Shown one piece after another: positions 19,299 to 32,425 of a DNA stretch of 64,000 bases (position 1 is its first letter; each line of letters opens with the position of its first letter). The notes beneath the pieces were generated by a model, which did no database searches, was not told the DNA's origin, and saw only the letters and a list, made by a program, of their open reading frames with translations. The stretch is taken from positions 20,750,258 to 20,814,257 of the forward strand of contig CM042157.1 in the NCBI GenBank assembly GCA_023376005.1, given 5' to 3'. The stretch comes from Doryteuthis pealeii. Lineage: Eukaryota; Mollusca; Cephalopoda; Myopsida; Loliginidae. The translations under genes were made by a program, and so were the position numbers.

Positions 19299-19310
<12 letters not shown>
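19058..19310 (+). mobile_element. Hammerhead SINE, 5'-truncated copy
   Basis: The copy starts at the B-box end of the head (CCGGTTTCAAATCACGC), keeps the complete ribozyme at 19,099-19,140 and the body (GCCTAATTCATTATTAATT, TTAGGTACGACTCCAATTAAG), and ends in (TA)n. It sits inside a CA/TA microsatellite. The equivalent sites in A' (about 25,800-25,840) and A'' (about 27,440-27,480) are empty, joining CTGATACCGA...CATATATA directly to CATTTTCAA.CCAAT. It is therefore an insertion that distinguishes the copies. Confidence 0.85.
19099..19140 (+). ncRNA. Type I hammerhead ribozyme
   Basis: Canonical layout by eye. Stem I strand CTCTG (19,099-19,103). Box CTGATGA (19,104-19,110). Helix II GGCC with loop TAATA and GGCC (19,111-19,123). 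GAAA (19,124-19,127). Stem III ATG-TA-CAT (19,127-19,134). Cleavage-site base A 19,135. Stem I return strand CAGAG (19,136-19,140). No core base deviates from consensus. Identical over all 42 nt to the copy at 33,175-33,216. Predicted to self-cleave after A 19,135 in the transcript. Confidence 0.85.
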
Positions 19311-19360
<50 letters not shown>

Positions 19361-19380
19361 TTCAACCAATAGATATAACA

Positions 19381-19427
<47 letters not shown>

Positions 19428-19637
19428 ATATATGTGTGTGTGGTGTGTGTGTGTGTGTGAATGGTATCCACTATTTCCTTTTTTAGAATTCCCATTGAGA
19501 ACTCAAAAGTACATATAAATATTTTGCGTATATACATATGTATCAGTTTATGTGCACACATTTACATATACGATTATGATGAATTGGAGAGACGAAGTTA
19601 GCCAAAATAAATTTATCTTTGATAAATACAGGTTTCC

Positions 19638-19675
<38 letters not shown>

Positions 19676-19729
19676 GTGTGTGTGTGTCTGTGTGTATAGG
19701 TGTGTGTGTATAGGTGTGTGTGTATACAC

Positions 19730-19800
<71 letters not shown>
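19303..19800. repeat. Microsatellite-rich stretch (TA, TG, GA)
   Basis: TA blocks at 19,303-19,350, 19,384-19,432, 19,638-19,675 and 19,737-19,775, with TG blocks between and (GA)n at 19,777-19,820. Short unique islands between them match A' and A''. Confidence 0.9.
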
Positions 19801-19814
<14 letters not shown>

Positions 19815-20172
19815 AGAGAGAAGCGGGGAGATTATAGGTTTTTACCTTAGGGCCCTTCGTATTTATACACCTAAGGAATTTGATTGCATAGAAAATTATT
19901 TTCTAAGACTTCTTTTGCCAGTATATTTTATACAACTTTCTAAATCTAGAACCCTCAAAATCCATAATAGAAAACGGTCTCATATCTCCATCAATTTTCT
20001 TTCTAATAAATAGGAACTACTTCATAGACATATAATCTTCAGAAATAAATCTTCCGCTACCTTTATAGAAAGTAATTTAAATAGTCTTGACATAAAAACT
20101 GTCACTTTATCATCAATAGTAATTATAAATTTAATAAATACGAACTTTTGCCCACATATAAAGTTATTTCAT

Positions 20173-20452
20173 GGAAGCGCGTGGTGTAATGGTTAAAGTC
20201 ATAGGAAATGGACACGTCGCCCTGAGTTCAAATCCTGGACGTGCCAATTGCATTTCACTTAACGCCAATACCCTTGGGAAAGGTATGAATTCTACTCTCC
20301 CTCCAGCTATGGGTAAATAGTAGAGCAGACTGGGCTCTTTAACCTTGGTTAGGCAACCGGTCTAGGAGAAGGAAAACTCTGAATTCAAACCTGGTGAACT
20401 CTGCTTAAGAATTTGACCTTGTTTCACATCCTACTCATGCGGAGGGGTTGGT
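20173..20452 (+). mobile_element. SINE family A, full length
   Basis: Best-preserved copy. Head GCGCGTGGTGTAATGGTTAA, B box GAGTTCAAATCCTGG, body CCCTTGGGAAAGGTATGAAT, AGCAGACTGGGCTCTTTAAC, AACCGGTCTAGGAGAAGGAA, and end GCGGAGGGGTTGGTA followed by (TCTA)n(TA)n. Counterpart in A'': 28,303-28,606, with several indels. Confidence 0.9.
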
Positions 20453-20615
20453 ATCTATCTATCTATCTATCTATCTATATATATATATATATATAAAGTT
20501 ATTTCATGTAAAGATGTCGATAAAAATATGTCAGTGAAACTTCTATAAACAGTAAAAATATCTACGAGCACAAGAGGGACATCAGAACGGGTAATTTTAA
20601 CAATCTGCATGATCA

Positions 20616-20900
20616 TCTATAAATAATGTAGATTCGGTGTTTTTACTGTACGTAACCGAAACTACATCACTGATTACATCACAGTAAATTAGGAATTAAG
20701 TTCCGTTTATTAATGAGTATTTAATTTATAGTCAAGATCATTAATACTTAAAATAGAGAACAACTCTGTATTAAATATATACCCAGAAAGAAGTAAGCAA
20801 TATTTGACGGTCTATCCTGTTTTTTAAAACAATTTTTAATAAATATCTGTCCGGTATTCATGATTCATGTATAGTTCGTTTTATTTCAATATGTATTTAA
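20616..20900 (+). mobile_element. Helitron family B 5' region
   Basis: Starts A|TCTATAAATAATGTAGATTC and continues with CCGAAACTACATCACTGATT, a motif shared (inverted) with 35,940-36,010 and with 59,324-59,400. Further in, TATTTGACGGTCTATCC and TCCGGTATTCATGATT also recur. I cannot place its 3' end. Confidence 0.6.
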
Positions 20901-21171
20901 AGTTATCTATAGTATAGAGTTTTAGGAGAAAATTATTTACAAACAAGAAATCGTCATTTATGCTTGTAATTTTAATTTTGATGATGCTGAATTGCATGTT
21001 TTTCCTCTTTGAACTAACGTCCAAGCTTCTTCAACACATCACCGTTCTTGGGTAGTTTTTTTTTTAATAAGTATAATATATCGGGTTTGAATAGTTTTTA
21101 TCCGTGTAAAATATACACACACCTTTTCTTCTTGTTAATCAAATTTATTCCAATTCTATCATCTTAGAAGG

Positions 21172-21240
21172 TACTAAATCTGGTGAGTATGGAGGATGCG
21201 GTAAAGTTGTCCACCCGAATGATTGTATACTAAAAGACGT
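21172..21240 (-). pseudogene. Mariner transposase scrap
   Basis: The minus strand reads GWTTLPHPPYSPDLVPSK, the signature around the third catalytic Asp of Tc1/mariner transposases (HPPYSPDLAPSD type). Stops follow immediately. The A'' counterpart is at about 29,335-29,400, and a longer relic is at 42,190-42,590. Confidence 0.75.
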
Positions 21241-21399
21241 ATACTAAAAGACTTTATAGTTTTCTACTATTATTATTTTATTTTGTATTTAAAATAATAA
21301 TAGATAGAGTGCATGTGATAAATTCCTGACCGAAACACGTGTCAGTAACATAAAATCTATTACATCCATTCAACATTTTCTTTCCTTTGTTAGAGAGAT

Positions 21400-21720
21400 A
21401 AAAATGAAAGAAAACGAAAAGATAAATAAATACCTGGACCTGGCCAGAGAACTGAAAAAATCTGTGGAAGATGAAGGTAGAGACCCTAATTGGTGCCTTA
21501 TGAACGGTCCCCAAGGGAAAAAAATCTGGGTTAATTGGAAATCAGAGAAAGTATCGAAACCATCCAAATAATAGCACTATTAAAATAGGCTAGAATACTC
21601 AGAAGAGTCCTGGAGACATGAGCAGACGCATTATCACTGTGTCTCCAGAGAAATACTAACAGTAAACTCATGTGGGAAAAACTTTCACGAAGTGATACAA
21701 TAATAACAACCAGATGTAAT
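21400..21720 (+). pseudogene. LINE C-terminal fragment with restriction-like endonuclease, R4/Dong-like
   Basis: KYLDLARELKK and the later LRRVLET segment match the intact-looking frames at 55,090-56,082 (minus). Frameshifts and a stop (LET followed by TGA) break it. The tail reads GATACAATAATAACAACC, a TAA-type end as expected for this LINE group. Counterpart at 29,645-29,960. A relic, not a gene. Confidence 0.7.
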
Positions 21721-21734
21721 CGTTGTTAAGAGTG

Positions 21735-22040
21735 AATTACGATTGTGTCTGATTATTGATCGTGTTACTTCAGACTATCGTGACTCTAAGGAATGTCTAA
21801 AAATTACGAAGTATGGTGAACCAAAGGTTGAACTATTTCCAATGTCTGGGCTCAACACCAAGATTATTCCTATCGTAATGCGCGCACTGGCCCCAAACCC
21901 AAGAGACTCAAGATATGTCTAGGATATCACGGCAAAGCATTAAATGTTGCATTGGCACTCTCCGAGAGAAAGCTATATTTGGATGAAAAATGTGAAGTGT
22001 CCTAAGTCAATGTCTGGCTTAATTCTGACTTAAGAAACAA
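21735..22040 (+). pseudogene. Second LINE C-terminal fragment, related endonuclease domain
   Basis: Open for about 50 codons: DYRDSKECLKITKYGEPKVE, then LNTKIIPIVMRALAPNPRD, then a stop. The IIPIV..ALGP.P pattern is the same motif seen as VIPIVVGALGTVP in the R4/Dong-like frames, but the rest differs, so it belongs to another LINE subfamily. Counterpart at 29,975-30,300. Confidence 0.65.
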
Positions 22041-22064
22041 TAGACAAGATTAACATTAGATAGA

Positions 22065-22097
<33 letters not shown>

Positions 22098-22105
<8 letters not shown>

Positions 22106-22300
22106 TGGAATGAATAGAATAATTGAGAAATATATTTTCTAAGGGAGCTCTCCCAAAAGAAAATGATAATAATAACTTTTGTGAGAGGTCATTAATGGGT
22201 TTTTTTTCTAGTAATTACCACTTTTTAATTTTTTTTTCTTTTGGGAAAGGTCCCTCGGAAAATATATTTTTCAATTATTCTATTCATTCTATACATTTTT
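22098..22300. repeat. Fold-back element, arms about 55 bases
   Basis: GAATGAATAGAATAATTGAG at the left is mirrored by CAATTATTCTATTCATTC at the right; inner arms read CCCAAAAGAAAA / TTTTCTTTTGGG. Flanked by (TA)n. Counterpart at 30,355-30,545. Confidence 0.8.
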
Positions 22301-22585
22301 TATTATATTATTTGGTTCATTTTTGCATTAATTCTTCACTAAATAATTTAGAAGCATACGCGAAGACTCATATTATACATATATTAGCTACTGGCAAAAT
22401 GAGCCATTTTGACAAATGACTTTAGCCCTCCCCCTCCCCTTCAGAAAATAATTTACCAAAAATCAGGCAATTATCGGATTTTAAATGAAATTTGTCAGTG
22501 TTTTATTTATCATGAATGATCTTAATATAATGCATTTATATTATATATATAATATATATATATATAAATATATATAATATATAAT

Positions 22586-22803
22586 TCACAAGGTTCCTAG
22601 TTCGATACCGTCCCCGCCAACTCAGCGTATGAGTAGCACAGGGATATGTGCGGTAAGTAAGGCAGCTGATGGTAGGTGTGTGCTCCACCTCAGATGCTAA
22701 AAACAATCTCCTTGGTCTAGCACTATCGAAAAGGGGATAGACTCCCTCGCTGACTGGCTGATACCGACTTAGGCCACCACGTCGACTTACTTTACTTTAC
22801 TTT
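22586..22803 (+). mobile_element. SINE family B, 5'-truncated
   Basis: Starts CACAAGGTTCCTAGTTCGAT inside the head and ends with ACTTTACTTTACTTTATATA. Counterpart at 30,821-31,042. Confidence 0.85.
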
Positions 22804-23290
22804 ATATAATATATATAGTAAATCTTTTCAAAAGAAGAAAAACTTAATCCGTCATCAACGTTATTTTTTATTTCAACCAGAAACTCAAAATAACTGCTAG
22901 GGCTCATCAAACAAGGTATTTAAAAATACAACGGACTCCTCTCAAACAAAAAAAAAGAAATTGTATCCTATATAACTAATAATTTTATATGAGTTTTTCT
23001 TCTTTAAATGTTAAATATTGCTCTGTATATAATATCTAATTTATTGATTATTATACATTGAGCTGCTTCTTTAGGGATTTACAAAAATCCTTGTATGAGT
23101 TTAATATGTTTGCAACTACAAGAGCATCACAGTTTATTGTTGTACGGTGAGATTTCGATTGATCTCAAATAAAATCATACCTTACCAATCATTTGGATTA
23201 ACTTAAATTGTTATATATATATATAATACATATATATTATAATATATATAATATATATATATATATATTAATATATATATTATATCTATT
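22804..23290. other. Unassigned AT-rich stretch
   Basis: No named element. Part of it (GTCATCAACGTTATTTTTTA and on) is also seen near 48,080-48,180. Confidence 0.45.
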
Positions 23291-23299
23291 ATAATATAT

Positions 23300-23630
23300 A
23301 TGAGTATAGATAAAAGGATATGAAAACACCACACAATGCTGTAAAAGTGAAACATTTTATAACAAGTGCTCACATTTCGAACTATTGTATAATTTTTTTT
23401 CTTTTTTTTTTTTTTTGCAACATCAAGTTTTTGTTTTGAAACTCAATATGACTTTTTGTCTTCGAATCTTGAATAACGGAGTAAAAACAAGCTTCTAAAG
23501 ATGATTTTTATAGAAATCGAAATATTTGTTCAATATCAGCTATGAATTTGTTATAGAAAAATGTTTTCACTTTAACAGCATTTTGTGGTGTTTCATATCC
23601 TTTTATCTATACTCAATATCGTCGATTCAT
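23300..23630. repeat. Fold-back element, arms about 65 bases, long spacer
   Basis: The left arm GAGTATAGATAAAAGGATAT...CCACACAATGCTGT is mirrored by ACAGCATTTTGTGGTG...CCTTTTATCTATACTC. Its right boundary carries the ATATCGTCG(G)ATTCAT motif shared with other fold-backs. Counterpart at 31,495-31,815. Confidence 0.8.
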
Positions 23631-24420
23631 TTCCCCTTTCTTTTAAACTTATATATTGTATAATATCTATAATATATATATATATATTATATAGTTATAA
23701 TAGGGTTAGTATATATTAATATGATATATATATTATATTATATATATATATTAGCAGGGCTAAATGTGCCTCGCGGGCTCAAGTGTTTTAAATTTTTGAA
23801 ATATAGTTTAGATATTAATAGTTGAATGGATAATTAAAATACGAACGCAAAAAGATTAGTCTTAGTTGTTATATTTTATAAAATTGATTTCAATATAGTT
23901 TATAATATATGTATTGCTTTTAATAGTCGTGTTGTGCCATAAAACATATAAATATTAGAAAATCAATAACGAACTACTAATTATTCGCATTAAACAGGAG
24001 ATTAATTAAAAACGTCGGTGAATGCATAATTGAGTCAGCAATGACCATATACTTTGTAAATATTCATTTCTTAATGAATATAACACACATTCGCAGAACT
24101 TTAAGTAAGCATTAAATAATAATGCGGCTATTTTGAGGCAAATCTATCCAGCTAGACCTATAGAGAGATAATTGTTAATTAATAGATATGCTAACTTCAG
24201 AATTAAGATAATGATATATTTAATAAAACTCATATGACAATTATAAAGTAAATAACGAAGGGAATCATGTGAACGTTGGTTCTGCGAACATATATTTTAA
24301 ATACAGACAAACATAACCTCACAAATCTTTATTATATATGAATAATTTAATATTATATAATATATATATATATTAGTATATATATATATATATATGATAG
24401 TAATATATATGAGGATAGGG
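23631..24420. other. Unassigned AT-rich stretch with (TA)n
   Basis: Compared with 31,816-32,430 many one-base insertions are visible here, for example around 24,050-24,300. Nothing coding. Confidence 0.45.
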
Positions 24421-24567
24421 AAAGGATTGGAGTAAATACGTCAGAATGTAGTATAAAAAGATAAAGAGGGGAGAATGTGGACAAAATGGAACAAGAAAAC
24501 TCAGAACAAGTATATGTAGGAAAAATAATTTTCGTCGTACATTGTTTGTTTACTTCTCATATAAATA

Positions 24568-24605
<38 letters not shown>

Positions 24606-24900
24606 GTGTGTGTGTGTGTGGTGTGTGTGTGTGTGTGCGTGTGTGTATGTGTAGATCAGGAATATTAGAGGGAGAAATGTGGAAATATAAGGAAACAAAC
24701 TCAAGAACAAGTATATCATAGGAGAAATATTTCGCGCGTGGCATTGAGCTCCGGGGTCATCAGTCGTTTATTTTGAATTAAAGCATCAGTGACATGTGTT
24801 TTTATAGAAGAGAAAGTAGACGAGGAGGTTAGAAAATGGGGATGAAATCTATAAAAATGTAATGTGCTTTATGATCAAATAAACGAGTGATGAAAGCCGA
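24420..24900. repeat. Fold-back family F, left part, cut by gap
   Basis: GAGGATAGGGAAAGGATTGGAGTAA, TA/TG microsatellite, then GTGGCATTGAGCTCCGGGG and TCATCAGTCGTTTATTTTG. The sequence reaches the right arm (AAACGAGTGATGAAAGCCGA) and stops at the gap. The complete version is at 32,420-32,950. Confidence 0.7.
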
Positions 24901-25000
24901 NNNNNNNNNNNNNNNNNNNNNNNNNNNNNNNNNNNNNNNNNNNNNNNNNNNNNNNNNNNNNNNNNNNNNNNNNNNNNNNNNNNNNNNNNNNNNNNNNNNN
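24901..25000. other. Assembly gap of 100 N
   Basis: Exactly 100 N; separates copy A from the inverted copy A'. Confidence 0.99.
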
Positions 25001-25324
25001 TATTAATTTTATATTACTATATGATAGTGACCAGTATTAAATGTCCAAGACTATTTAAATACTTTCGTATAAAGGTAGTGGAGGAAGATTTATTTCTGAA
25101 GATTATATGTCTATAAAGGGTCCTATTATAGAAAGAAAATGATGGAGCAGATATGAACCGTTTTCTATATGGATTTTGAGGCTCCAACATTTTAGAAATC
25201 TGTATAAAACAAACCTGAACAACAAGTAAAAGTCTAGAAAATAATTTCTTGCAATCAATTCATCATTTATATATTTAGGTGTATAAATACGAAGGGCCCT
25301 AAGGCTAAAACTATAATCTCCCTG

Positions 25325-25359
<35 letters not shown>

Positions 25360-25411
25360 TATATTATATATATATATACATATATCTATAATATATTTTA
25401 TATATCTATAC

Positions 25412-25449
<38 letters not shown>

Positions 25450-26344
25450 ATATATACAAATAATATATAGTATATACATACTACTACTATATATGGAAAC
25501 CTGAATTTATCAAAGATACATTTATTTTGGCTAACTTTCGTCTCCTCCAAGTTCATTCATAACCGTATATGTAAATGTGTGCACATAAACTGATACCATA
25601 GTATTATAGGCAAAATATGTATATGTACTTTTTGAACAGTTCTCAATTGGGGAGAATTCTAAAAAGGAAATACTGGATCCATTTCCACACACACACACAC
25701 GCCATCATCATATATATATATATATAATATAATATATATATATATATATTACTATATATAACATACATATGATAATCTTAGTTTGTTTTATCGATTGGTT
25801 GAAAATGACAAGAATCATAATATATATATATAATATATATGTCCGTAGCGTAATTCAGCTAACAGCGAGTGAGTCTATCCCCCTTTTCACTTTCACTGAC
25901 CAAGGAACTGTTTTTTACGTATCTCAGGCGGAGCCGCCACCACCTACCATCAGACCCCCATATATATATATTATATATATATTATGTGTGTGTGTGTGTG
26001 GTGTGTGTGTGTAATATTATGGAAAATTAAAAATGCACAAGTTCATAAACGAGTAATGCTTATTCGCCTACGCTGCGTGTTTCGATCTGTTTCAATAGAT
26101 CTTTCTACTCACGGCTCTTCATTAGTTGGGGGAAAAATAAATGAAATGGACATATTTGATAAGCACGAAAGCCCTGATGAAGATCTATGAAACAGATCAG
26201 AAACGCTTGCAGCATAGACGAAATTAAAACATTACTCGTTTTATGAACTTGTGTTTTTCAATTTTTCATAACATTACATACCATCGGATCACTTTCATTT
26301 TTTCACACACACACACACACACAACACACACCAACACACACCAA

Positions 26345-26385
<41 letters not shown>

Positions 26386-26595
26386 CATAATAATATATAT
26401 AAAAAGTACTAAACGATCTTTAGTATCGACATAAGAGTTATAAAGAACGTGTTTTAGAATAAAAACATGATGAAATAAATAAAGTTTTACGTACGTTGTT
26501 TGATTTCCATTAAGGAGGGGCTTTTTTACCGTTACACATGTCCGGTGAATTTTTTAATGGCTACAATGGAGCCCTGCGGATAAAAGAAAAGCAAA
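25001..26595 (-). repeat. Copy A': inverted partial copy of the duplicated locus
   Basis: Reverse complement of about 20,110 down to 18,306, lacking the hammerhead SINE. Many single-base indels. It joins A'' at about 26,595 with the microhomology GAAT. Contains inverted SINE-B (25,845-25,962), the hammerhead fold-back (26,030-26,300) and the guanylate cyclase exon (26,496-26,573). Confidence 0.85.
26496..26573 (-). pseudogene. Receptor guanylate cyclase exon, inverted, frameshifted
   Basis: Same exon as 18,333-18,414, with the acceptor CCGCAG kept. It has one A fewer in the ATTAAAAAATTC run and extra or lost bases further on, so the frame is lost after about nine codons. This may be real decay or sequence error. 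Confidence 0.7.
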
Positions 26596-27271
26596 AGAAT
26601 GAATTTAAAGAAGAAATAGGAGAAAAAAATGCCGTAGGCAACTATTTCTGAAAAAGATTTGGCAGTTTATTCTTGAATTTATCTTGTAATTTATCTCTTT
26701 GCTTTTCCTTTTAATCCGCAGGGCTCATTGTAGCATTTAAAAAAAAAATTCACCGGACATGTGATTGTAACGGGAAACAAGCCCTCCCTTATGGAAATCA
26801 AACACGTTACGTAAACTTTATTATTTCATCATGTTTTTATTCTAAAACACGTTTCTTTATAACTCTTATGTCGATAACTAAAGATCGTTTAGTACTTTAT
26901 AAATATATATATACATTATAATATAATATATATATATATATATATAACTATATATTGTGTGATTGGTGTGTGTGGTGTTGTGTGTGTGAAAAAAGTGAAA
27001 GTGAATTCCGATGGTATGAATGTTATTGAAAAAATTGAAAACACAAGTTCATAAACGAGTAATGTTTATTTTCGCTATGCTGCAGCGTTTCGATCTGTTT
27101 CAATAGATCTTCATCAGGGCTTCGTAGTCTTATCATATTTAATCATTTATTTTTCCCCCAACTTAATGAAAGCCCTGATGAAGGATCTATTGAAACAGAT
27201 TACGAAACACTGCAGCGTAGGCGGAAATAAGCATTACTCGTTTTATGAACTTGTGATTTTTAAATTCCATA

Positions 27272-27328
<57 letters not shown>

Positions 27329-27442
27329 GGGGCTGATGGTAGGTGTGGCGCTCCGCCTGAAGATACTAAAAAACAGTTCTCCTTGGTCAGTGAAAGTGAA
27401 AAGGACTAGACCTCACTCGTGTCTAGCTGATACCGAACTACC

Positions 27443-27477
<35 letters not shown>

Positions 27478-27532
27478 TCATTTTCAAACCAATCGATATA
27501 AACAAACTATATTATCATACTATATAATATAA

Positions 27533-27572
<40 letters not shown>

Positions 27573-27799
27573 CGGGTGTGTGCTGGGTAATTTGGTATCC
27601 ATATTATCCTTTTAGAATTCCCCCAATTGAGAACTCAAAAGTACATATACATATTTTGCCTATAACATTATGTATCAGTTTTGGTGCACACATTTACATA
27701 TAACGATTATGATGAATTGGAGAGAACGAAGTTTAGGCCAAAATAAATGTATCTTTGATAAATCAGCAGTTTCCCATATTATATATATATTATATATAT

Positions 27800-27857
<58 letters not shown>

Positions 27858-29563
27858 ATATATAAAATATATATATATATATATTGTATATATAATATAT
27901 AGTATATATATATAGAGAGAGAAGAAGAATGAGAGAGGAGAGAGAGGCAGGGAGATTATAGGTTTTACTTAGGGCCTTCGTACTTTATACACCTAAATAT
28001 ATTAAATGGAATTTGATTGCATAGAAAATTATTTTCTAAGACTTCCTTTGTCAGATATTTATACAGATTCTAAAATGTAGAGCCTCAAAATCCATTATAG
28101 AAAACGGTCTTCTATCTCCATCAATTTCTTTCTAATAAATAGGAAAACTTTATAGACAATAAATCTTCAGAAAATAAATCTCCACTACCTTTATAGAAAG
28201 TAATTTAAATAGTCTTGACATTAAACTGTCACTTATCATCAATAGTAATTTATAAAATCAATTAATACGATCACTTTGCCCCACATTTATAAAGTTATTC
28301 ATGGAAGCGCGTGTCGTGAATTTGCGTTTAAAGTCATAGGAAATGGACTCGTATACGCCCCGAGCTTCAAAATCCTAGGAACGTGGCTAATTGCATTTCA
28401 CTTACCGCCAAAGTACCTTGGGAAAGGCTATGAATTCTACTCTCCGCGTGCCAGCTATGGGTAAATAGCTAGCGCAGACTGGCATCTTTAAACCTTGGTT
28501 CAGCAACCGGTCTAGAGAAGCGAAAACTCTGATTCAAACCTGCTGAACTCCGCTTCAAGAAATGACCTTGCGACACATGCACCTACTTCGTGCGGAGGGG
28601 GTAGACTTCATATATAGTCATCATAATATATAAATATCAATTATCTTCATGTAAACGATGTCGGATTAAAATATGTCAGTGAAACCTTTCTACAAACATT
28701 TCTAAAAAATATCTACGAGCACCTGGAGGGACTTCAGAACGAGTAATTTTACAATGCAACATATATCTGAATGATCATCTATAAATAATGGAGATTCGGT
28801 GTTTGTCTATACGCCAACCGAAACTACATACACTGATTACGTCACAGTAATTAAGTTCCGTTTATTAAATGAGTATTTAAATTTATAGTCAAATCATTAA
28901 TACTTAAAATAGAAGAACAACTCTCTGTATTAAATATATACCAGAAAGAAGTAAGTAATATTTGACGGTCTATCCTGTTTTTTAAAACAATTTTAATAAA
29001 TACCTGTCCGGTATTCATGATTCATGTATAGTTCGTTTTATTTCAATATGTATTTAAAGTTATCTATAGTACAGAGTTTTACGAGAAAATTATTTACAAA
29101 CAAGAAATCGTCATTTATGCTTGTAATTTTAATTTTGATGATGCTAAATTGCATGTTTTTCCTCATTGAACTAACGTCCAAGCTTCTTCAACACATCACC
29201 GTTCTTGGGTAGATTCCTTTTTTTAATAAGTATAATATATCGGTTTTGAATAGATTTTATCCGTGTAAAATATACACACTCCTTTTCTTCTTCTTAATCA
29301 AATCTATTCCAATTCTATCATCTTAGAAGGTACTAAATCTGGTGAGTATGGAGGATGCGGTAAAGTTGTCCACTCGAATGAGTGTATACTAAAAGACGTA
29401 TACTAAAAGACTTTATAGCTTTCTATTATTATTATTTTATTTTGTATTTAAAATAATCATAGATAGAGTGCATGTGATAAACGCTCTGACCGAAACACGT
29501 GTCAGAAACATAAAATCTATTACATCCATTCAATATTTTCTTTCCTTTGTTTATTTTCCCTTT

Positions 29564-29647
<84 letters not shown>

Positions 29648-30316
29648 AAAATGAAAGAAAACGAAAAGATAAATAAATACCTGGACCTGGCCAGAGAACT
29701 GAAAAAAACTGTGGAAGATGAAGGAAGACATCTCAATTGGTGTCTTATGAACGGTCGGTCACCAAGGAAATATATCTGGGTTAATTGGAAATCAGAGAAA
29801 GTATCAAGACCATCCAAACAATAGCACTATCAAATTCGGCTATAATACTCAGAAGAGTCCTGGAGACATGAGCAGACGCGTTATCACTGTGTCTCCAGAG
29901 AAATACTAACAGTAAAGTCATGTGGGAAAAACTTTCACGAAGTGATACAATAATAACAACCAGATGTAATTGTTGTTAAGAGTGAATTACGATTGTGTCT
30001 GATTATTGATCGTGTTACTTCAGACTATCGTGACTCTAAGGAATGTCTAAAAATTACGAAGTATGGTGAACCAAAGGTTGAACTATTTCCAATGTCTGGG
30101 CTCAACACCAAGATTATTCCTATCGTAATGTGCGCACTGGCCCCAAACCCAAGAGACTCAAGATATGTCTAGGATATCACGGCAAAGCATTAAATGTGGC
30201 ATTGGCAATCTCCGAAAGAAAGCTATATTTGGATGAAAAATGTGAAGTGTCCTAAGTCAATGTCTGGCTTAATTCTGACTTAAGAAACAATAGACAAGAT
30301 CAACATTAGATAGAGC

Positions 30317-30348
<32 letters not shown>

Positions 30349-30781
30349 TATATATATGAATGGAATGAATAGAATAATTGAGAAATATATTTTCTAAGGG
30401 AGCTCTCCCAAAGAAAATGATAATAATAACTTTTGTGAGAGGTCATTAATGGTTTTTTTTCTAGTAATTACCACTTTTTAATTTTTTTTCTTTTGGGAAA
30501 GGTCCTCGGAAAATATATTTTTCAATTATTCTATTCATTCTATACATTTTTTATTATATTATTTGGTTCATTTTTGCATTAATTCTTCACTAAATAATTT
30601 AGAAGCATACGCGAAGACTCATATTATACATATATTAGCTACTGGCAAAATGAGCCATTTTAACAAAATGACTTTAGCCCCCCCCTCCCCCTTCAGAAAA
30701 TAATTTACCAAAAATCAGGCAATTATCGGATTTTAATGAAATTGTCAGTGTTTATTTATCAATGAATGATCTTTATAATGC

Positions 30782-30823
<42 letters not shown>

Positions 30824-31428
30824 AAGGTTCCTAGTTCGATACCGGTCCCCGTCAACTCAGCGTATGAGTAGCACAGGGATATGTGCGGTAAAGTAAGGAG
30901 CTGATGGTAGGTGTGGTGCTCCACCTCAGATGCTAAAAACAATCTCCTTGGTCTAGCACTATCGAAAAGGGGATAGACTCCCTCGCTGACTGGCTGATAC
31001 CGACTTTAGTCGCCACGTCGACTTTACTTTACTTTACTTTATATATATATATAAACTTTCAAAGAAAGAAAAACTTAACAATCCGTCATCACGTTATTTT
31101 TTATTTCAACCAGAAACTCAAAAAATAACTGCTAGGCTCATCAAAAAGTTTTAAAAAATACACAGACTCCCTCTCAAACAAAAAAAGAAGAAATTGTATC
31201 CTATATATCTAAATTTTATTAAGCTTTTCTTTCTTTAAATGTTAAATATTGCTCTGTATATAATTTAATTTATTGATTATTATACATTGATCTTTTAGGG
31301 ATTTACAAAAATCCTTGTATGAGTTTATATGTTTGCACCTACAAGAGCATACAGTATTGTTGTACGGTGAGATTTCGATGATCTCAAATAAAATCATCCC
31401 TTACCAATCATTTGAAGTACCTTAAATT

Positions 31429-31495
<67 letters not shown>

Positions 31496-31826
31496 TAGAG
31501 TATAGATAAAAAGGATATGAAAACACCACACAATGCTGTTAAAGTGAAAACATTTTATAACAAGTGCTCACATTCGAAACTATTGTATAACTTTTTTTTT
31601 CTTTTTTTTTTTTTGCAACATCAAGGTTTTTGTTTTGAACTCATATGACTTTTGTCTTCGATCTTGACAACACGGAGTATAAAGATGATTTTTATAAAAT
31701 CGAAATATTGTTCAATATCAGCTATGAATTTGTTATAAAAATGTTTTCACTTTAACAGCATTTTGTGGTGTTTCATATCCTTTTATCTATACTCATATCG
31801 TCGGATTCATTTCCTTTCTTTTAACT

Positions 31827-31858
<32 letters not shown>

Positions 31859-32388
31859 TATATATATATTAGCAACAAATGTGCCCTCCGGACTCAAATA
31901 TTTAAATTTTAATATATTTAGATATTATATTGAATGAAATTAAATACGAACGCAAAAAGATTACTCTTATTTTTATATTTTTATAATTGATTTCAATATA
32001 AGATTATACATAGTATTGCTTTTAATACGTTTGTGCATAAAACAATAATATTAGAAATCAATATCAACTACTAATTATTCATTAAACAGGAGATTATTAA
32101 AACCGGTATGCAAATTATTCACACCATATACTATGTAAATATTCATTTCTTAATGATATATAACACACATCGCAGAACTTTAAGTACATCAATAATATGG
32201 GCTGTTTTGAGGCAAATCTATCCCAGCTAGACCTTAATAGAGATATTGTTAATAAATAGATGCTACTTCAGATTAGATAATGATTATTTAATAACCATTG
32301 ACAATATAAAGTAAATAACGAAGGGAATTGTGACGTTGGTCGCGACATAATTTTAAATACAGACAAACATACCCACACTCTTTATTAT

Positions 32389-32425
<37 letters not shown>

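Larger units (their letters stand above)
18215..24900 (+). repeat. Copy A of a 6.7 kb duplicated locus
   Basis: The element order here (guanylate cyclase exon, fold-back hammerhead pair, SINE-B, SINE-A, Helitron-like piece, mariner scrap, two LINE tails, fold-backs) recurs forward at 26,596-32,890 and partly inverted at 25,001-26,595. Copy A is clean in its first two thirds, becomes irregular beyond about 22,800 and ends in an N gap. Confidence 0.9.
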
